Source of the DNA: Lentisphaerota bacterium
Lineage (GTDB): Bacteria; Verrucomicrobiota; Kiritimatiellia; UBA8416; JAFGIZ01
Length of the DNA: 31,264 bases
Assembly: GCA_016929365.1 (NCBI GenBank)
Contig: JAFGIZ010000101.1
Coordinates: forward strand, 1 to 31,264
Direction of reading: 5' to 3'
Shown here: positions 16,055-24,783 of the stretch, in pieces
Numbering within the stretch: the stretch's first letter is position 1
Layout: every line of letters begins with the position of its first letter
Translations under genes and position numbers: made by a program
Notes under the pieces: model-generated
The model's database searches: none
Seen by the model: only the letters and a program-made list of their open reading frames with translations
Told to the model about the DNA's origin: nothing

Positions 16055-16106
16055 ATGTGTGTGGGCGGCAGAGGAGACTCACACACGTCTTGCGGGCGAA
16101 AGCCCG
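16055..16106 (+). other. Two adjacent hairpins in the gap before the secreted DUF11 protein
   Basis: A stem of about 11 pairs (including GU wobbles) joins 16055-16065 to 16078-16088 through GTGTGTG/CACACAC. A second stem, CGGGC-GAAA-GCCCG (16093-16106), carries a GNRA tetraloop. Together they could be a structured leader or the 3' end of the upstream transcript. I do not recognise a known riboswitch. Confidence 0.35.
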
Positions 16107-16153
16107 GATTAGGCACATATCCTGCTTTCAATCGTATCACAGAGGGGAGGGTT

Positions 16154-18835
16154 GTGTTGCGTTTCGGCGCAAAAAGCGGGTTCTTGAATATGCGAACGGC
16201 CGGGATTCGCGTGTTTTGCGCGTTGGCGCTGTGTTCCGGCGTGCCGGCGGCGCGGGCTTTTACCAACGGCTTCCTGACGGTCGGGACGCCGCCGAACCCG
16301 TCCGGCGCGGTGGGCACCAACCGGCTCATGGCGGTGACGAACCCGGAGTTCCTGATCCAGGACCGCACGGGCGGGGTGGTGTCGGCGTTTTCGCACCTGC
16401 ATTTCTGGACGAACAACGCCGGCGTGGCCTTCGCGCCCGGCGGGTATGCCTATGCGCCGCGCGTGCTGTACGATCCCGGCGCCGCGCGCTGGATCGCGGC
16501 GGCGGGGGCCGATCCCCTGACCACCAACGCGGCCATCCTGCTGGCCGTCTCGCAGACGGGCGATCCGGCGGGCGGCTGGGACCGTTACCGTATACCCGTG
16601 GACCCGGAAGCGCCGCTCGCGGCGGCAACGCTCAACGTCGGGTTCAACCGCAAGTGGATTGCCGTGCATGCCAACGTGATTTCGGGAACCAATTTTCCGG
16701 CGGCCGGGGATTTTTCGCCCGGGCAGTCGCTGTCGGCGACGAACGTGACGCTGGTGCGGACCGAGCTGCTGGTTTTCGATAAAGCCGGGCTGTACACGAA
16801 CGCGACGGCCGGCTGGACGCGTTTCGAGCTGGGCAGCAACGACTGGCACATGGTGCCCGCCGTGACGACGGACGAGGCGGAGGACACGCTGTACCTCGCC
16901 CACATTCCGCGTCTGCGGGGCATGCCGCAGCTGTCGACCGTGACCGGTCCGGTCGGCGCGGAGACGTTCACGCTGGGCGCGGCCACGTGCCTGGTGGCGG
17001 ACACGTGGCAGTATTATCAGCCGGGCTTGAAGGAGTTCGGGCCGCAACGCGGCTCCACCCACCGGATCGACCTGATGGACGGCCGGATCCGCGACCTGGT
17101 GTACCGCAACGGCGCGTTATGGATGTGCCACACGGTCTTCCTGCCGTTCCAGGACGCGACGCGCAGCGCCGTGCAGTGGTGGCAGGTCCGGCCCGACGGC
17201 GGGGTGCTGCAGCGGGGCCGCGTCGAGGATCCGGACGGGGGGGTATTCTACGCGTATCCGAGCCTCGCCGTGAACGCCTCGAACGACGTGCTGATCGGGT
17301 TTTCCGCGTTTTCGACCTCGTTCTACGCCTCGGCGGGTTACGCGTATCGCGCGGGAACCGACCCGCCGGGCACGCAGCGGGCGCCGCGTCTGACCAAGGC
17401 CGGCGAGGCGCCGTACCGTTCGGCGGAGACCCGGCGCAACGTGTGGGGCGAATACAGCGCCGCGGCGGTGGACCCCTCGGACGGCGCCCGGATGTGGACG
17501 CTGCAGACGTACGCCCATGCGCCCGCGAACCGGTGGAGCACCTGGTGGGCCGCGGTGCGGGCGCCGCCGGAGGCCGACCTGGCGCTGCGGCACACGGCGT
17601 CCGCCGCCGTTCTGCGCCTGGGCAGCAACGTGGTCTTTACGCTGACGGTGACCAACCGCGGCCCGGCGGCGACGGAGGCGACGCTGGTCAATCCGCTCCC
17701 GCCGCAGCTCGCGTTCGTCGCGGCGGACGCCGGCGCGGGGACGGTCGAGCTGGCCGGCGGTACGGTGACGTATCACCTCGGGGTCCTGGCGTCGCATACG
17801 GGGACAACGGTGACGCTCACGGCGGAAGCCGTGACGCCGGGCGCGGCGGATTCCGCGGCGACGGTCTGGACCGGCGTGGAAACCGATCCGTATCCGGCGG
17901 ACAACACGGCCACCGCGTCGGTCTGCGTACGCTTCGACGTCATCCCGAACGTCTGGATCAACGAGATCCACTACGACGATGCCAATACGCTCGATGTCAA
18001 CGAAGGCATCGAAATTGCCGGTCCCGCCGGGACGGTGCTGGACGGGCTGGAGCTGGTGTTTTACCGGGGCACGTTCGCCGGCGGGGAGGTATACCTCGAG
18101 AATCTGCCCCTGTCGGGGGTGATCGATCACGAAACCAACGGGTACGGCGCGGTCTGGTTCGACCGGGCGCTGATGGGCAACGGCGGGTTATTCGGGCACG
18201 GCGTCGCGCTGGTGCCGGCGTGCACGGGGGTGATCCAGTTCCTGAGCTACGAGGGGGTCATCACGGCCACGGAGGGCCCGGCCGCCGGGGAGACGTCGGA
18301 GGATATCGGCGTGGCGGAGGACGATACGACGCCCGAGGGGTATTCGCTGCAGCTCACCGGGAACGGGATCGGGTACGGGGACTTCGGGTGGCAGGCGCCC
18401 GTGCCGCATTCGCGCGGCTTTCTGAACGCGGGCCAGACCGTGCCCGTGGACGCGGACGGGGACGGGATTCCGTCCTGGTGGGAGTACCTGTATTTCGGCG
18501 GGCCGACCAACGCCGCGCCGGGCGCGGACGGGGACAACGACGGTTTGAACGAGCTGGGCGAATACACGGCCGACACCGTGCCGAACGATTCGAATTCGTT
18601 CTTTGCCATCAGTTTTATCGCGGTGAGCAACGGCGTGGCCCGTGTCGCCTTCGAGTCGTCGGCGCAGCGGGTTTACGGCGTAGACGCGGCCACGAACCTG
18701 GCGGCGCCGGCGCCGTTCTGGACGCACGTGCGGACAAACCTGGCCGGCACGGACGGCCTGCTGTGGGTGCCGGACACCAACGCGCCCGCGGCGGCGCGTT
18801 TCTACCGCGCGCGGGTGCGGGTGCCGGACCCGTAG
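16154..18835 (+). CDS. Large secreted protein with DUF11 and lamin-tail-like domains and a PVC-type C-terminus
   Basis: About 893 residues. GGAGG (16146-16150) supports GTG 16154 or the adjoining TTG 16157; ATG 16190 is a further possible start. All give an N-terminal signal peptide, RVFCALALCSGVPAARA, cut before FTNG. Residues ~30-460 are an uncharacterised beta-rich region, possibly a propeller. A DUF11 immunoglobulin-like domain follows (~474-593, FTLTVTNRGPAATEATLVNP). Next comes a lamin-tail-like domain (~598-760, WINEIHYDDANTLDVNEGIE). The end has calcium-type loops (DADGDGIPSWWEYLYF, DGDNDGLNELGEY) and a final beta-sandwich, a layout frequent in Kiritimatiellota surface proteins. Probably cell-surface or extracellular; no catalytic motif is seen. 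A tolC-type gene lies just downstream and may help export, but that is only inference. Confidence 0.75.
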   Translation: MLRFGAKSGFLNMRTAGIRVFCALALCSGVPAARAFTNGFLTVGTPPNPSGAVGTNRLMAVTNPEFLIQDRTGGVVSAFSHLHFWTNNAGVAFAPGGYAYAPRVLYDPGAARWIAAAGADPLTTNAAILLAVSQTGDPAGGWDRYRIPVDPEAPLAAATLNVGFNRKWIAVHANVISGTNFPAAGDFSPGQSLSATNVTLVRTELLVFDKAGLYTNATAGWTRFELGSNDWHMVPAVTTDEAEDTLYLAHIPRLRGMPQLSTVTGPVGAETFTLGAATCLVADTWQYYQPGLKEFGPQRGSTHRIDLMDGRIRDLVYRNGALWMCHTVFLPFQDATRSAVQWWQVRPDGGVLQRGRVEDPDGGVFYAYPSLAVNASNDVLIGFSAFSTSFYASAGYAYRAGTDPPGTQRAPRLTKAGEAPYRSAETRRNVWGEYSAAAVDPSDGARMWTLQTYAHAPANRWSTWWAAVRAPPEADLALRHTASAAVLRLGSNVVFTLTVTNRGPAATEATLVNPLPPQLAFVAADAGAGTVELAGGTVTYHLGVLASHTGTTVTLTAEAVTPGAADSAATVWTGVETDPYPADNTATASVCVRFDVIPNVWINEIHYDDANTLDVNEGIEIAGPAGTVLDGLELVFYRGTFAGGEVYLENLPLSGVIDHETNGYGAVWFDRALMGNGGLFGHGVALVPACTGVIQFLSYEGVITATEGPAAGETSEDIGVAEDDTTPEGYSLQLTGNGIGYGDFGWQAPVPHSRGFLNAGQTVPVDADGDGIPSWWEYLYFGGPTNAAPGADGDNDGLNELGEYTADTVPNDSNSFFAISFIAVSNGVARVAFESSAQRVYGVDAATNLAAPAPFWTHVRTNLAGTDGLLWVPDTNAPAAARFYRARVRVPDP

Positions 18836-18839
18836 CGTC

Positions 18840-18869
18840 TTGACAACCCCGCGCGCGATCGGTCATAAC
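18840..18869 (+). promoter_or_regulatory. Putative leaderless promoter of the tolC-like gene
   Basis: A perfect TTGACA (18840-18845), an 18-base spacer and CATAAC (18864-18869), ending 7 bases before ATG 18877. The -35 box begins five bases after the upstream stop codon. There is no Shine-Dalgarno site. Confidence 0.6.
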
Positions 18870-18876
18870 CAGAGCC

Positions 18877-20304
18877 ATGCGCCGTTTTCCGGTCCTCGTA
18901 TTCTGTTGCACCGCCGCCCTCTGCGCCGCGCGGGCGGCCGAGCCGTTGACGCTGACGCTGCGCGAGGCGCTGCAGCACGCGTCGGAGCACAGCGCGGAGA
19001 TCGCCCTGGCCGGGCTCAAGATCGAAGAGGCCGCAGGCATCGCGACGGCCGCGCGCGGCGGGTTGTTTCCGGAACTGCGCGGCGAGGTGGCGGAAACGCA
19101 ACTGCAGCGCAGTACGGAAGTGTACGGGTTTACCGATCCCCTCGTCTTCAGCGGCGGCGTGAGCGGGCCGGGCGGCGCCGACCGCACGGTCTCGTTTGCA
19201 ACGGAGTTCGCGGAGACGATCGGGCCGTACACGGTGGCCGACGCGCGGCTCCAGGTGACGGGGCCGTTGCTGAACCTGGAGAAAATCGACCGGTACCAGG
19301 CGGCGCGCGCGACGCGGCGCCTGGCCGAGCTGCAGCGCGACGCCGTACGCGAGTACGTGCTTGCGGAGGCGGCGCGCCTGTACTACGAGATCGTCTACCG
19401 CATGGACGTGATCCGGGTGCGCCACGAAGAAGTCCGGCTGCGGGAGGAGCGGCTGGCGTTGTTGCGGGCCGAACGCGAATCCGGGCGGGCCACGGACCTG
19501 GAGGTGCGGCAGGAGGCCTACCGGCTGGCGGTGGCGGGGCGCGAGTTGGCCCTGGCGCAGAAGGAGCTGTCGCTGGCCGCGCGCACCCTGCGGCGCGTGA
19601 TCGGCGTGGACACGAGCCGGCGCCTGAAGATCGACGCGTCGGAACCGGCGCCGCCGTTCCTGCGCGACGAGCCGGAGCACGCCTGCGCGCTGGCCCTGAC
19701 CTGGCGGCCGGATTACCTGGCGAGCCGGCAGGCCGAGGCGGCCGCCGGGCACGAGCACGACGCCGCGCGGGCCTCGCGGCTGCCCAAGCTGGACCTGACG
19801 GGGAATTACGGGATCGAAGGCGAGGATTTCGGGGACACGGTGGACGTGTGGGGGATCGCCGTGAGCGTCAACGTCCCCCTGTGGGACACGTTCCGCCGTT
19901 CGGGCGACATCCGGCGGGCGCGCAGCGTGCTGGAACAGCGCCGGACCGAACGCGAAGCGCTGGCGGAGCAGATCTATAACGACGTGCGCGACGCGGATGA
20001 CGCGCTCCGTTACGCCGACACGGCGCTGGAGGTGGCCCGCGAAGGCGTGGCCCTGGCCGAGGCGGAGCTGCGTCTGGCCGAAGACCGGGTGGAGGCCGGC
20101 AGCGCCACGGAGCTCGACGTGCTGGCGGCCCGGGTCAACGTTGTCGAAAGCCGTCTGCAGGAGTCGGCCGCGGGATTCGAGCGCGATACGGCGCAGGTCG
20201 CCTGGTTGCGGGCCGTCGGCAACGTGCAGGCCTTGATTGCCCCGCGGGCCGGGGACGACGCGGCCGCGGCGGAGCCGGGCGCCGCTACCGCGAATGGCGG
20301 CTGA
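18877..20304 (+). CDS. TolC-family outer-membrane efflux protein
   Basis: 475 residues with a signal peptide (MRRFPVLVFCCTAALCAARA, then AEP). The mature protein opens with LTLTLREALQHASEHSAEIALAG..., the standard TolC/OEP start, and shows the two OEP repeats (~25-230 and ~240-455). These hold long amphipathic helices (RLREERLALLRAERESGRATDLEV; LAEDRVEAGSATELDVLAARVNVVE) with the 'G.at.lDvl.a' turns. It should form a trimeric outer-membrane channel with a periplasmic helical barrel for efflux or type I secretion. No inner-membrane pump or adaptor gene is adjacent, so the partner lies elsewhere. The last 20 bases overlap the convergent esterase gene. Confidence 0.9.
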   Translation: MRRFPVLVFCCTAALCAARAAEPLTLTLREALQHASEHSAEIALAGLKIEEAAGIATAARGGLFPELRGEVAETQLQRSTEVYGFTDPLVFSGGVSGPGGADRTVSFATEFAETIGPYTVADARLQVTGPLLNLEKIDRYQAARATRRLAELQRDAVREYVLAEAARLYYEIVYRMDVIRVRHEEVRLREERLALLRAERESGRATDLEVRQEAYRLAVAGRELALAQKELSLAARTLRRVIGVDTSRRLKIDASEPAPPFLRDEPEHACALALTWRPDYLASRQAEAAAGHEHDAARASRLPKLDLTGNYGIEGEDFGDTVDVWGIAVSVNVPLWDTFRRSGDIRRARSVLEQRRTEREALAEQIYNDVRDADDALRYADTALEVAREGVALAEAELRLAEDRVEAGSATELDVLAARVNVVESRLQESAAGFERDTAQVAWLRAVGNVQALIAPRAGDDAAAAEPGAATANGG

Positions 20305-21283
20305 AAAACCGCCAGATTTCGTCGACGGCGACGATATCGTTGTTCTTGGGGCCGAGCGCCTCTTCCGACGTCCCCGGCCATGCCCCCGGCACCTGGTGGC
20401 CGCCCCCGTTGACGCGGTAGTAGAGGACCTCGCTGCCGGCAATCCCGTTCGTGAAGCTGAAGACGGTTACCGTGGACTGGTCGTTGGTGGCCAGGTCGGG
20501 CAGGTTGGTGACCGCCGGTTCCGGGTCCGGCGCGTTGACCGTGATCCAGATATTCGTTGTCTCGGCGGCGGAGAGGGCCTGGCCGCGGCCTCCGCCGAAG
20601 GTGACGCCGTAGGGGCCGCCTTCGAAGGGCATGAACGGATCCTCCGTGCCGAGCAGGATAAACAGGGGCATGGCGTCGCCCGGCGCGGGGCATTCGCTGT
20701 TGGCCGGCATGTTGGCGATCAGCGCGGCGGCGGCCGCCAGCCGGTCGCGCAGGGCGACGGCCAGGCGGTAGGTCATGAGTCCCCCGTTGGAGGGGCCGGT
20801 CGCGTAGACGCGGTTGGTGTTCACCCGGTAATCCGCGGCGAGCGCGTCGATCAGTTTGGCGATGAACCCGACGTCGTCGTTGGTGGAAAGCGCGTCGGGG
20901 TTGGTGATGTCGCTGCGGCAATCGTTCCAGTGGTGGCTGGTTTCCGACCCCGGATCGAGGCGGCCTTCGGGGTAGGCGACGATGAAGTTTTCGGAGTCGG
21001 CGAGCGCGTTCCAGCGGCCTTCGTGGGTGCCTTCCATGGTAATTTGCGCGTTATTGCCGCCCCCGTGCAGAACCAGGACCAGGGGCACGGGGTCCGGCGG
21101 CAGGTTGTTCGGCACGTAGCGCAGATAGGTGCGTTCGAGCCCTTCATGTTCGAGCGTCCCGGCCTCGGGCCGGGCTTGCTGGTCGACGGCGGCGAAGGCG
21201 TATTCGGGCGCCGGCGACTGCGTGACGGCGGCCGCCGCGGCGCACAGCGCCGCGAGGACGAGGGCGATATAGACGCGCTGCAT
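20285..21283 (-). CDS. Secreted PHB-depolymerase/feruloyl-esterase-type (CE1-like) esterase
   Basis: 332 residues with a signal peptide (MQRVYIALVLAALCAAAAA). The alpha/beta-hydrolase core begins with PLVLVLHGGGNNA (oxyanion region). ATGPSNGGLMTYRLA gives the nucleophile in G-x-S-x-G form, FILLGTEDPFMPFEGG the acid Asp and NGGGHQVPGA the His, so the full triad is present. This is the LpqC/Esterase_phd family, whose members cleave polyhydroxyalkanoates or feruloyl/acetyl esters on plant or algal polysaccharides outside the cytoplasm. The start ATG 21283 has a perfect TATAAT box eight bases upstream. Convergent with the tolC-like gene. The natural substrate is not shown. Confidence 0.87.
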   Translation of the reverse strand: MQRVYIALVLAALCAAAAAVTQSPAPEYAFAAVDQQARPEAGTLEHEGLERTYLRYVPNNLPPDPVPLVLVLHGGGNNAQITMEGTHEGRWNALADSENFIVAYPEGRLDPGSETSHHWNDCRSDITNPDALSTNDDVGFIAKLIDALAADYRVNTNRVYATGPSNGGLMTYRLAVALRDRLAAAAALIANMPANSECPAPGDAMPLFILLGTEDPFMPFEGGPYGVTFGGGRGQALSAAETTNIWITVNAPDPEPAVTNLPDLATNDQSTVTVFSFTNGIAGSEVLYYRVNGGGHQVPGAWPGTSEEALGPKNNDIVAVDEIWRFFSRHSR

Positions 21284-21291
21284 GACACCGT

Positions 21292-21320
21292 ATTATAGAA
21301 AATGACGGCGTCGGGGCCAA
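21292..21320 (-). promoter_or_regulatory. Putative leaderless promoter of the esterase gene
   Basis: On the minus strand TTGGCC (21320-21315), a 17-base spacer and a perfect TATAAT (21297-21292), ending 8 bases before ATG 21283. This is the best -10 match in the window. Confidence 0.6.
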
Positions 21321-21398
21321 ATCCCTTTTCCCGGCGGCTTGACGGAAAGGGGCGGGTGGCCTAAGGATACCCGAGGTCGGAAGGGGAAGGCGTACGGG

Positions 21399-22331
21399 AT
21401 GGGGATTTTGGCTTTACCGGATGACGCGTCGGCGGTGCCGGCGGATTTGCGGGCGGAGACGTATTTCGACTTCGACGCGCATCCGTTCGCGCACCGGGCG
21501 CTGCTGGACGACACGCCCTCGGTCTGCGCGGCGATCCGGGGAATCGGCGCCTATGCCCGGTCCTGGCTGGAGCGGGCGGCCGCGGCCGCGGGCGCGGAGG
21601 CGCGGCGGCACACCGATACCGCGCCCGGCGCGGGCATGGTGCGGGGGGCGTTCGAGGTGATCCTGGAGGCGGGGGCGGTTTTCGCGCCGGCCTTGATTAT
21701 CGGGGCCGGCTCCGGGGAAACCCGGCCCGTCCTTCGCGTGGGACGGGACGCGCGGGTGATCGGCGCGGTGCTCGGGCTCGAGGCGGGGGGCATTTCGATC
21801 GGCGCCGGCTCCACGATCGAAGCGGGGGCCGGCCTGCACGGCCCGGTCATCATCGGGTGCGGGACGTCGGTGCGGCAGGGCGCCTACCTGCGCGAGAACG
21901 TGATCCTGGGGAACGGGGTGACGGTGCGGGGCGAGATCAAGAACAGCGTGATGATGGACGGGGCGGCGTTTCCGCATCCGTCTTACGTGGGCGATTCGCT
22001 ATGCGGGTATCGGTCGCATTTCGGGAACCAGGCGACGACGGCGAACATCGGACTGTTCGCGGGCCTGTTTCCGCGCGAGCAGCGGCCCACGCTGCACGTC
22101 GCGTGCGGGGGACGGACCTACGATCTGGGCGGCGCGAAGATGGGGGTCTGCCTGGGCGACTACTGCCAGGTCGGCTGCAACAGCGTGACCGATCCGGGGA
22201 CGTTCCTGAAACCGCGCACCCTGGTCTACCCGCTGTGCCGGGTGCCGAAGGGGTTTTACGGCCCCGACGAGATCCTGAAGTACAAGCCGCTGGCGCAGGG
22301 CGTTATCCGGCGGACCCCGTTTCGCTTCTGA
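21399..22331 (+). CDS. Left-handed beta-helix (hexapeptide) protein, GlmU C-terminal-like
   Basis: 310 residues from ATG 21399, placed by AAGGGGAAGG at 21381-21390. The N-terminal ~85 residues include PADLRAETYFDFDAHPFA. From ~85 on there are hexapeptide coils such as GLEAGGISIGAGSTIEAGAG, VIIGCGTSVRQGAYLRENVI and YVGDSLCGYRSHFGNQATT, as in the acetyltransferase half of GlmU and related sugar-nucleotide proteins. The nucleotidyltransferase domain is absent. It may transfer an acyl group to an amino sugar in cell-envelope or storage-sugar synthesis, or be a regulatory homologue. TTGACG at 21339-21344 may be its -35 box. The 3' end overlaps lon by 29 bases, tail-to-tail. Confidence 0.75.
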   Translation: MGILALPDDASAVPADLRAETYFDFDAHPFAHRALLDDTPSVCAAIRGIGAYARSWLERAAAAAGAEARRHTDTAPGAGMVRGAFEVILEAGAVFAPALIIGAGSGETRPVLRVGRDARVIGAVLGLEAGGISIGAGSTIEAGAGLHGPVIIGCGTSVRQGAYLRENVILGNGVTVRGEIKNSVMMDGAAFPHPSYVGDSLCGYRSHFGNQATTANIGLFAGLFPREQRPTLHVACGGRTYDLGGAKMGVCLGDYCQVGCNSVTDPGTFLKPRTLVYPLCRVPKGFYGPDEILKYKPLAQGVIRRTPFRF

Positions 22332-24783
22332 CCCGGCGGCGGAAGCAATGCGCCACGACGTCGGCGAACGTGTCGACGTAATGCGGGACCAGCCCTTTGC
22401 GGACCCGTTCGGGCAGCTCCTCGAAGTCTTTCCGGTTTTCGGCGGGAAAGACCAGCTCGCGGACCTTGGCGCGCTTGGCGGCAATGGTTTTTTCCTTGAT
22501 GCCGCCGACGGGCATGATGCGGCCGGCCAGGGTCAGCTCGCCGGTCATGGCCACGCGGCGCCGCACGGGCACGCCGCGCGCCAGCGAGTAGAGCGCGCAG
22601 GCCATGGTGACGCCCGCGGAAGGGCCGTCCTTCGGGGTGGCGCCGGCCGGCACGTGGAGGTGGATGAAATTGTCGAGAAAGAACTTCCGCACCGCCGGGT
22701 CGCGATCCAGGAACGAACGCACGTAGGTGTAGGCGATTTCCGACGATTCGACCATGACCTTGCCCAGTTGGCCGGTCTGTTTGAACCCCGCCTTGCCGGT
22801 ATCGACCCGCGCCGCTTCAACGTACATGACGTCCCCGCCGAGCCGGGTCCAGGCCAGGCCCATCACGACGCCGGGCCGCGCTTTCTTGAGAAACGGCTCG
22901 TCGCTGAAGACGCGCTTGCCCAGCAGGTCGGCGATATCGGCGGGTTCGATCCTGACACGTTCGGGCGCCGGGTCGCCCGCCTCGACGAGTTGTTTGACGG
23001 TCTTGCGGACGACTTTCTTGATGTGGTTCTCGAGCCCGCGCACGCCGGGCTCGCGCGCGTAGCCCTCGATGATCTCCCGCAGCGCGGCGGAGGTCAGGAG
23101 GATGCGCTTGCGGTCGACCCCGTGCTCCCGGAGCTGGCGCGGCACGAGATGGCGGCGCGCGATCTGCAGCTTCTCCTGCATGATGTAACCGGCCAGTTTG
23201 ATGACCTCCATGCGGTCGAGCAGGGCCCAGGGGATGGTGTCGAGCTGGTTGGCCGTGCAGATAAAGAAGACGTTGGACAGGTCGAAGCGGACGTCGAGGT
23301 AATGGTCGAGAAAATCGCGGTTCTGTTCGGGATCGAGCACTTCGAGCAGGGCGGAGGCGGGATCGCCGTGGTAGCTGGCGCCGACCTTGTCGATTTCGTC
23401 GAGCATGATCACGGGATTCGCGCTGCCGGCGGTCTTGACGGCTTGCAGGAACTTGCCGGGCAGGGCGCCGATATAGGTGCGGCGGTGGCCCTTGATTTCC
23501 GCTTCGTCGCGAATGCCTCCCACGGAGAAGCGGTAGAAGTTGCGGCCGATGGCGCGGGCAATGGAGCGGCCGAGCGAGGTCTTGCCGACGCCGGGGGGGC
23601 CGACGAAACAGAGGATCGATCCGGAGATGCTGCCCTTGAGCGCGCCGACGGAAAGGAACTCGAGGATGCGGTCCTTGATGTCGTCCAGGCCGTAATGGTC
23701 GCTGTTCAGAATGCGGGTGGCGCGGCGCAGGTCGTAGTTGTCGGTCGTCATCACGCCCCAGGGCAGGCTGGTGAGCCAGTCGAGGTAGTTGCGGGTGACG
23801 GTGAACTCGGGCGAGGCCGGTTCGATCAGGCGCAGCTTGTCCAGCTCCTCGTTCACGCGGGCGGCGGCCTCCTCGGGCATGTCGAGATCGGCGACGCGTT
23901 TTTCGAACCGTTCGATTTCCGCTTCCTTGCCTTCCTTTTCCAGGCCGAGTTCCTTCTTGATGGCCTTGAGCTGTTCGCGCAGGAAGAAGCGGCGCTGCTG
24001 CTGGGAGAGTTTCTCTTCGATCTGCTTGCTGATCTTGACCTGCAGCTTGGAGATGTCGATTTCCTTCTTGAGCAGGTAGAGCACCTTCTTGAGCCGCGCC
24101 CGGATGCTGAGCGTTTCGAGCACCTCCTGCAGCTCGGCGCCGTCGGCCGTGGTGAGCGCGGCGGCGATATCGGCCAGGCGGCCGGGGTCGTTCAGGCTGG
24201 AGTGCTGCATGAAGAGGCTCAGCTCTTCCTTGTGCAGCGGGTTGAGCTGGATCAGTTCCTTGATGCTCTGGATGACGGAGATCGAATAGGCCTTGAGCTC
24301 CGGGTTGTCGGTCATCTCCGTCTCGTACAGGTATTCCACGCGGGCGAGCAGGGTCGGCTGGCGGCGCGTGACGTCGCGGATGCGGAAGCGGTCCAGCGCG
24401 GCCAGCAGGACCTGGACGCCGCCCTCCTCGGAGGCCTGGGCCAGGCGGAGGATTTCGGCGATGACGCCGACGCTGTGCAGGCCGGCGCGCCCGGCGGGAT
24501 CGCCGGATTCGCGGTCGGCTTCCCGCTTGAGCACGAGCCCGACAAGCTTGGTCCGGGAAGACGACCTGGCAAGCGACAGCAGCATCTCCTTCAAGGGGGG
24601 GCGGTCGATCAGCATGGGCACGGTCATGCGCGGAAAGAGGGGGCGTTCGTCGAGCGGCACGACAGGGAGCTGATCGGGAAAGACCTGCCGCGCCAGGATC
24701 ACGTGCTTCTCGGAGGACGGGCTTTCCTGCACCACCTCGACGTCGGGCGATTCCCCGTTCTGTGTGTCGCGGGCTTCGGTCAT
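22303..24783 (-). CDS. lon: ATP-dependent protease Lon
   Basis: 826 residues. Lon degrades misfolded and regulatory proteins in the cytoplasm as a hexameric ring. The N-terminal substrate domain (LPVVPLDERPLFPRMTVP, ~39-56) is followed by a coiled coil (KKELGLEKEGKEAEIERFE), Walker A GPPGVGKT (395-402), the Walker B aspartates in VIMLDEIDKV, and the protease domain. Catalytic Ser722 lies in PKDGPSAG and the Lys in GGIKEKTIAAKR. Length fits the bacterial LonA form. The start overlaps the histidine-kinase stop by four bases (ATGA), with GGAG five bases before it, so lon is probably translated from the kinase mRNA. Lon genes usually stand alone, so this coupling is unusual. Confidence 0.95.
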   Translation of the reverse strand: MTEARDTQNGESPDVEVVQESPSSEKHVILARQVFPDQLPVVPLDERPLFPRMTVPMLIDRPPLKEMLLSLARSSSRTKLVGLVLKREADRESGDPAGRAGLHSVGVIAEILRLAQASEEGGVQVLLAALDRFRIRDVTRRQPTLLARVEYLYETEMTDNPELKAYSISVIQSIKELIQLNPLHKEELSLFMQHSSLNDPGRLADIAAALTTADGAELQEVLETLSIRARLKKVLYLLKKEIDISKLQVKISKQIEEKLSQQQRRFFLREQLKAIKKELGLEKEGKEAEIERFEKRVADLDMPEEAAARVNEELDKLRLIEPASPEFTVTRNYLDWLTSLPWGVMTTDNYDLRRATRILNSDHYGLDDIKDRILEFLSVGALKGSISGSILCFVGPPGVGKTSLGRSIARAIGRNFYRFSVGGIRDEAEIKGHRRTYIGALPGKFLQAVKTAGSANPVIMLDEIDKVGASYHGDPASALLEVLDPEQNRDFLDHYLDVRFDLSNVFFICTANQLDTIPWALLDRMEVIKLAGYIMQEKLQIARRHLVPRQLREHGVDRKRILLTSAALREIIEGYAREPGVRGLENHIKKVVRKTVKQLVEAGDPAPERVRIEPADIADLLGKRVFSDEPFLKKARPGVVMGLAWTRLGGDVMYVEAARVDTGKAGFKQTGQLGKVMVESSEIAYTYVRSFLDRDPAVRKFFLDNFIHLHVPAGATPKDGPSAGVTMACALYSLARGVPVRRRVAMTGELTLAGRIMPVGGIKEKTIAAKRAKVRELVFPAENRKDFEELPERVRKGLVPHYVDTFADVVAHCFRRRVRSETGSAG

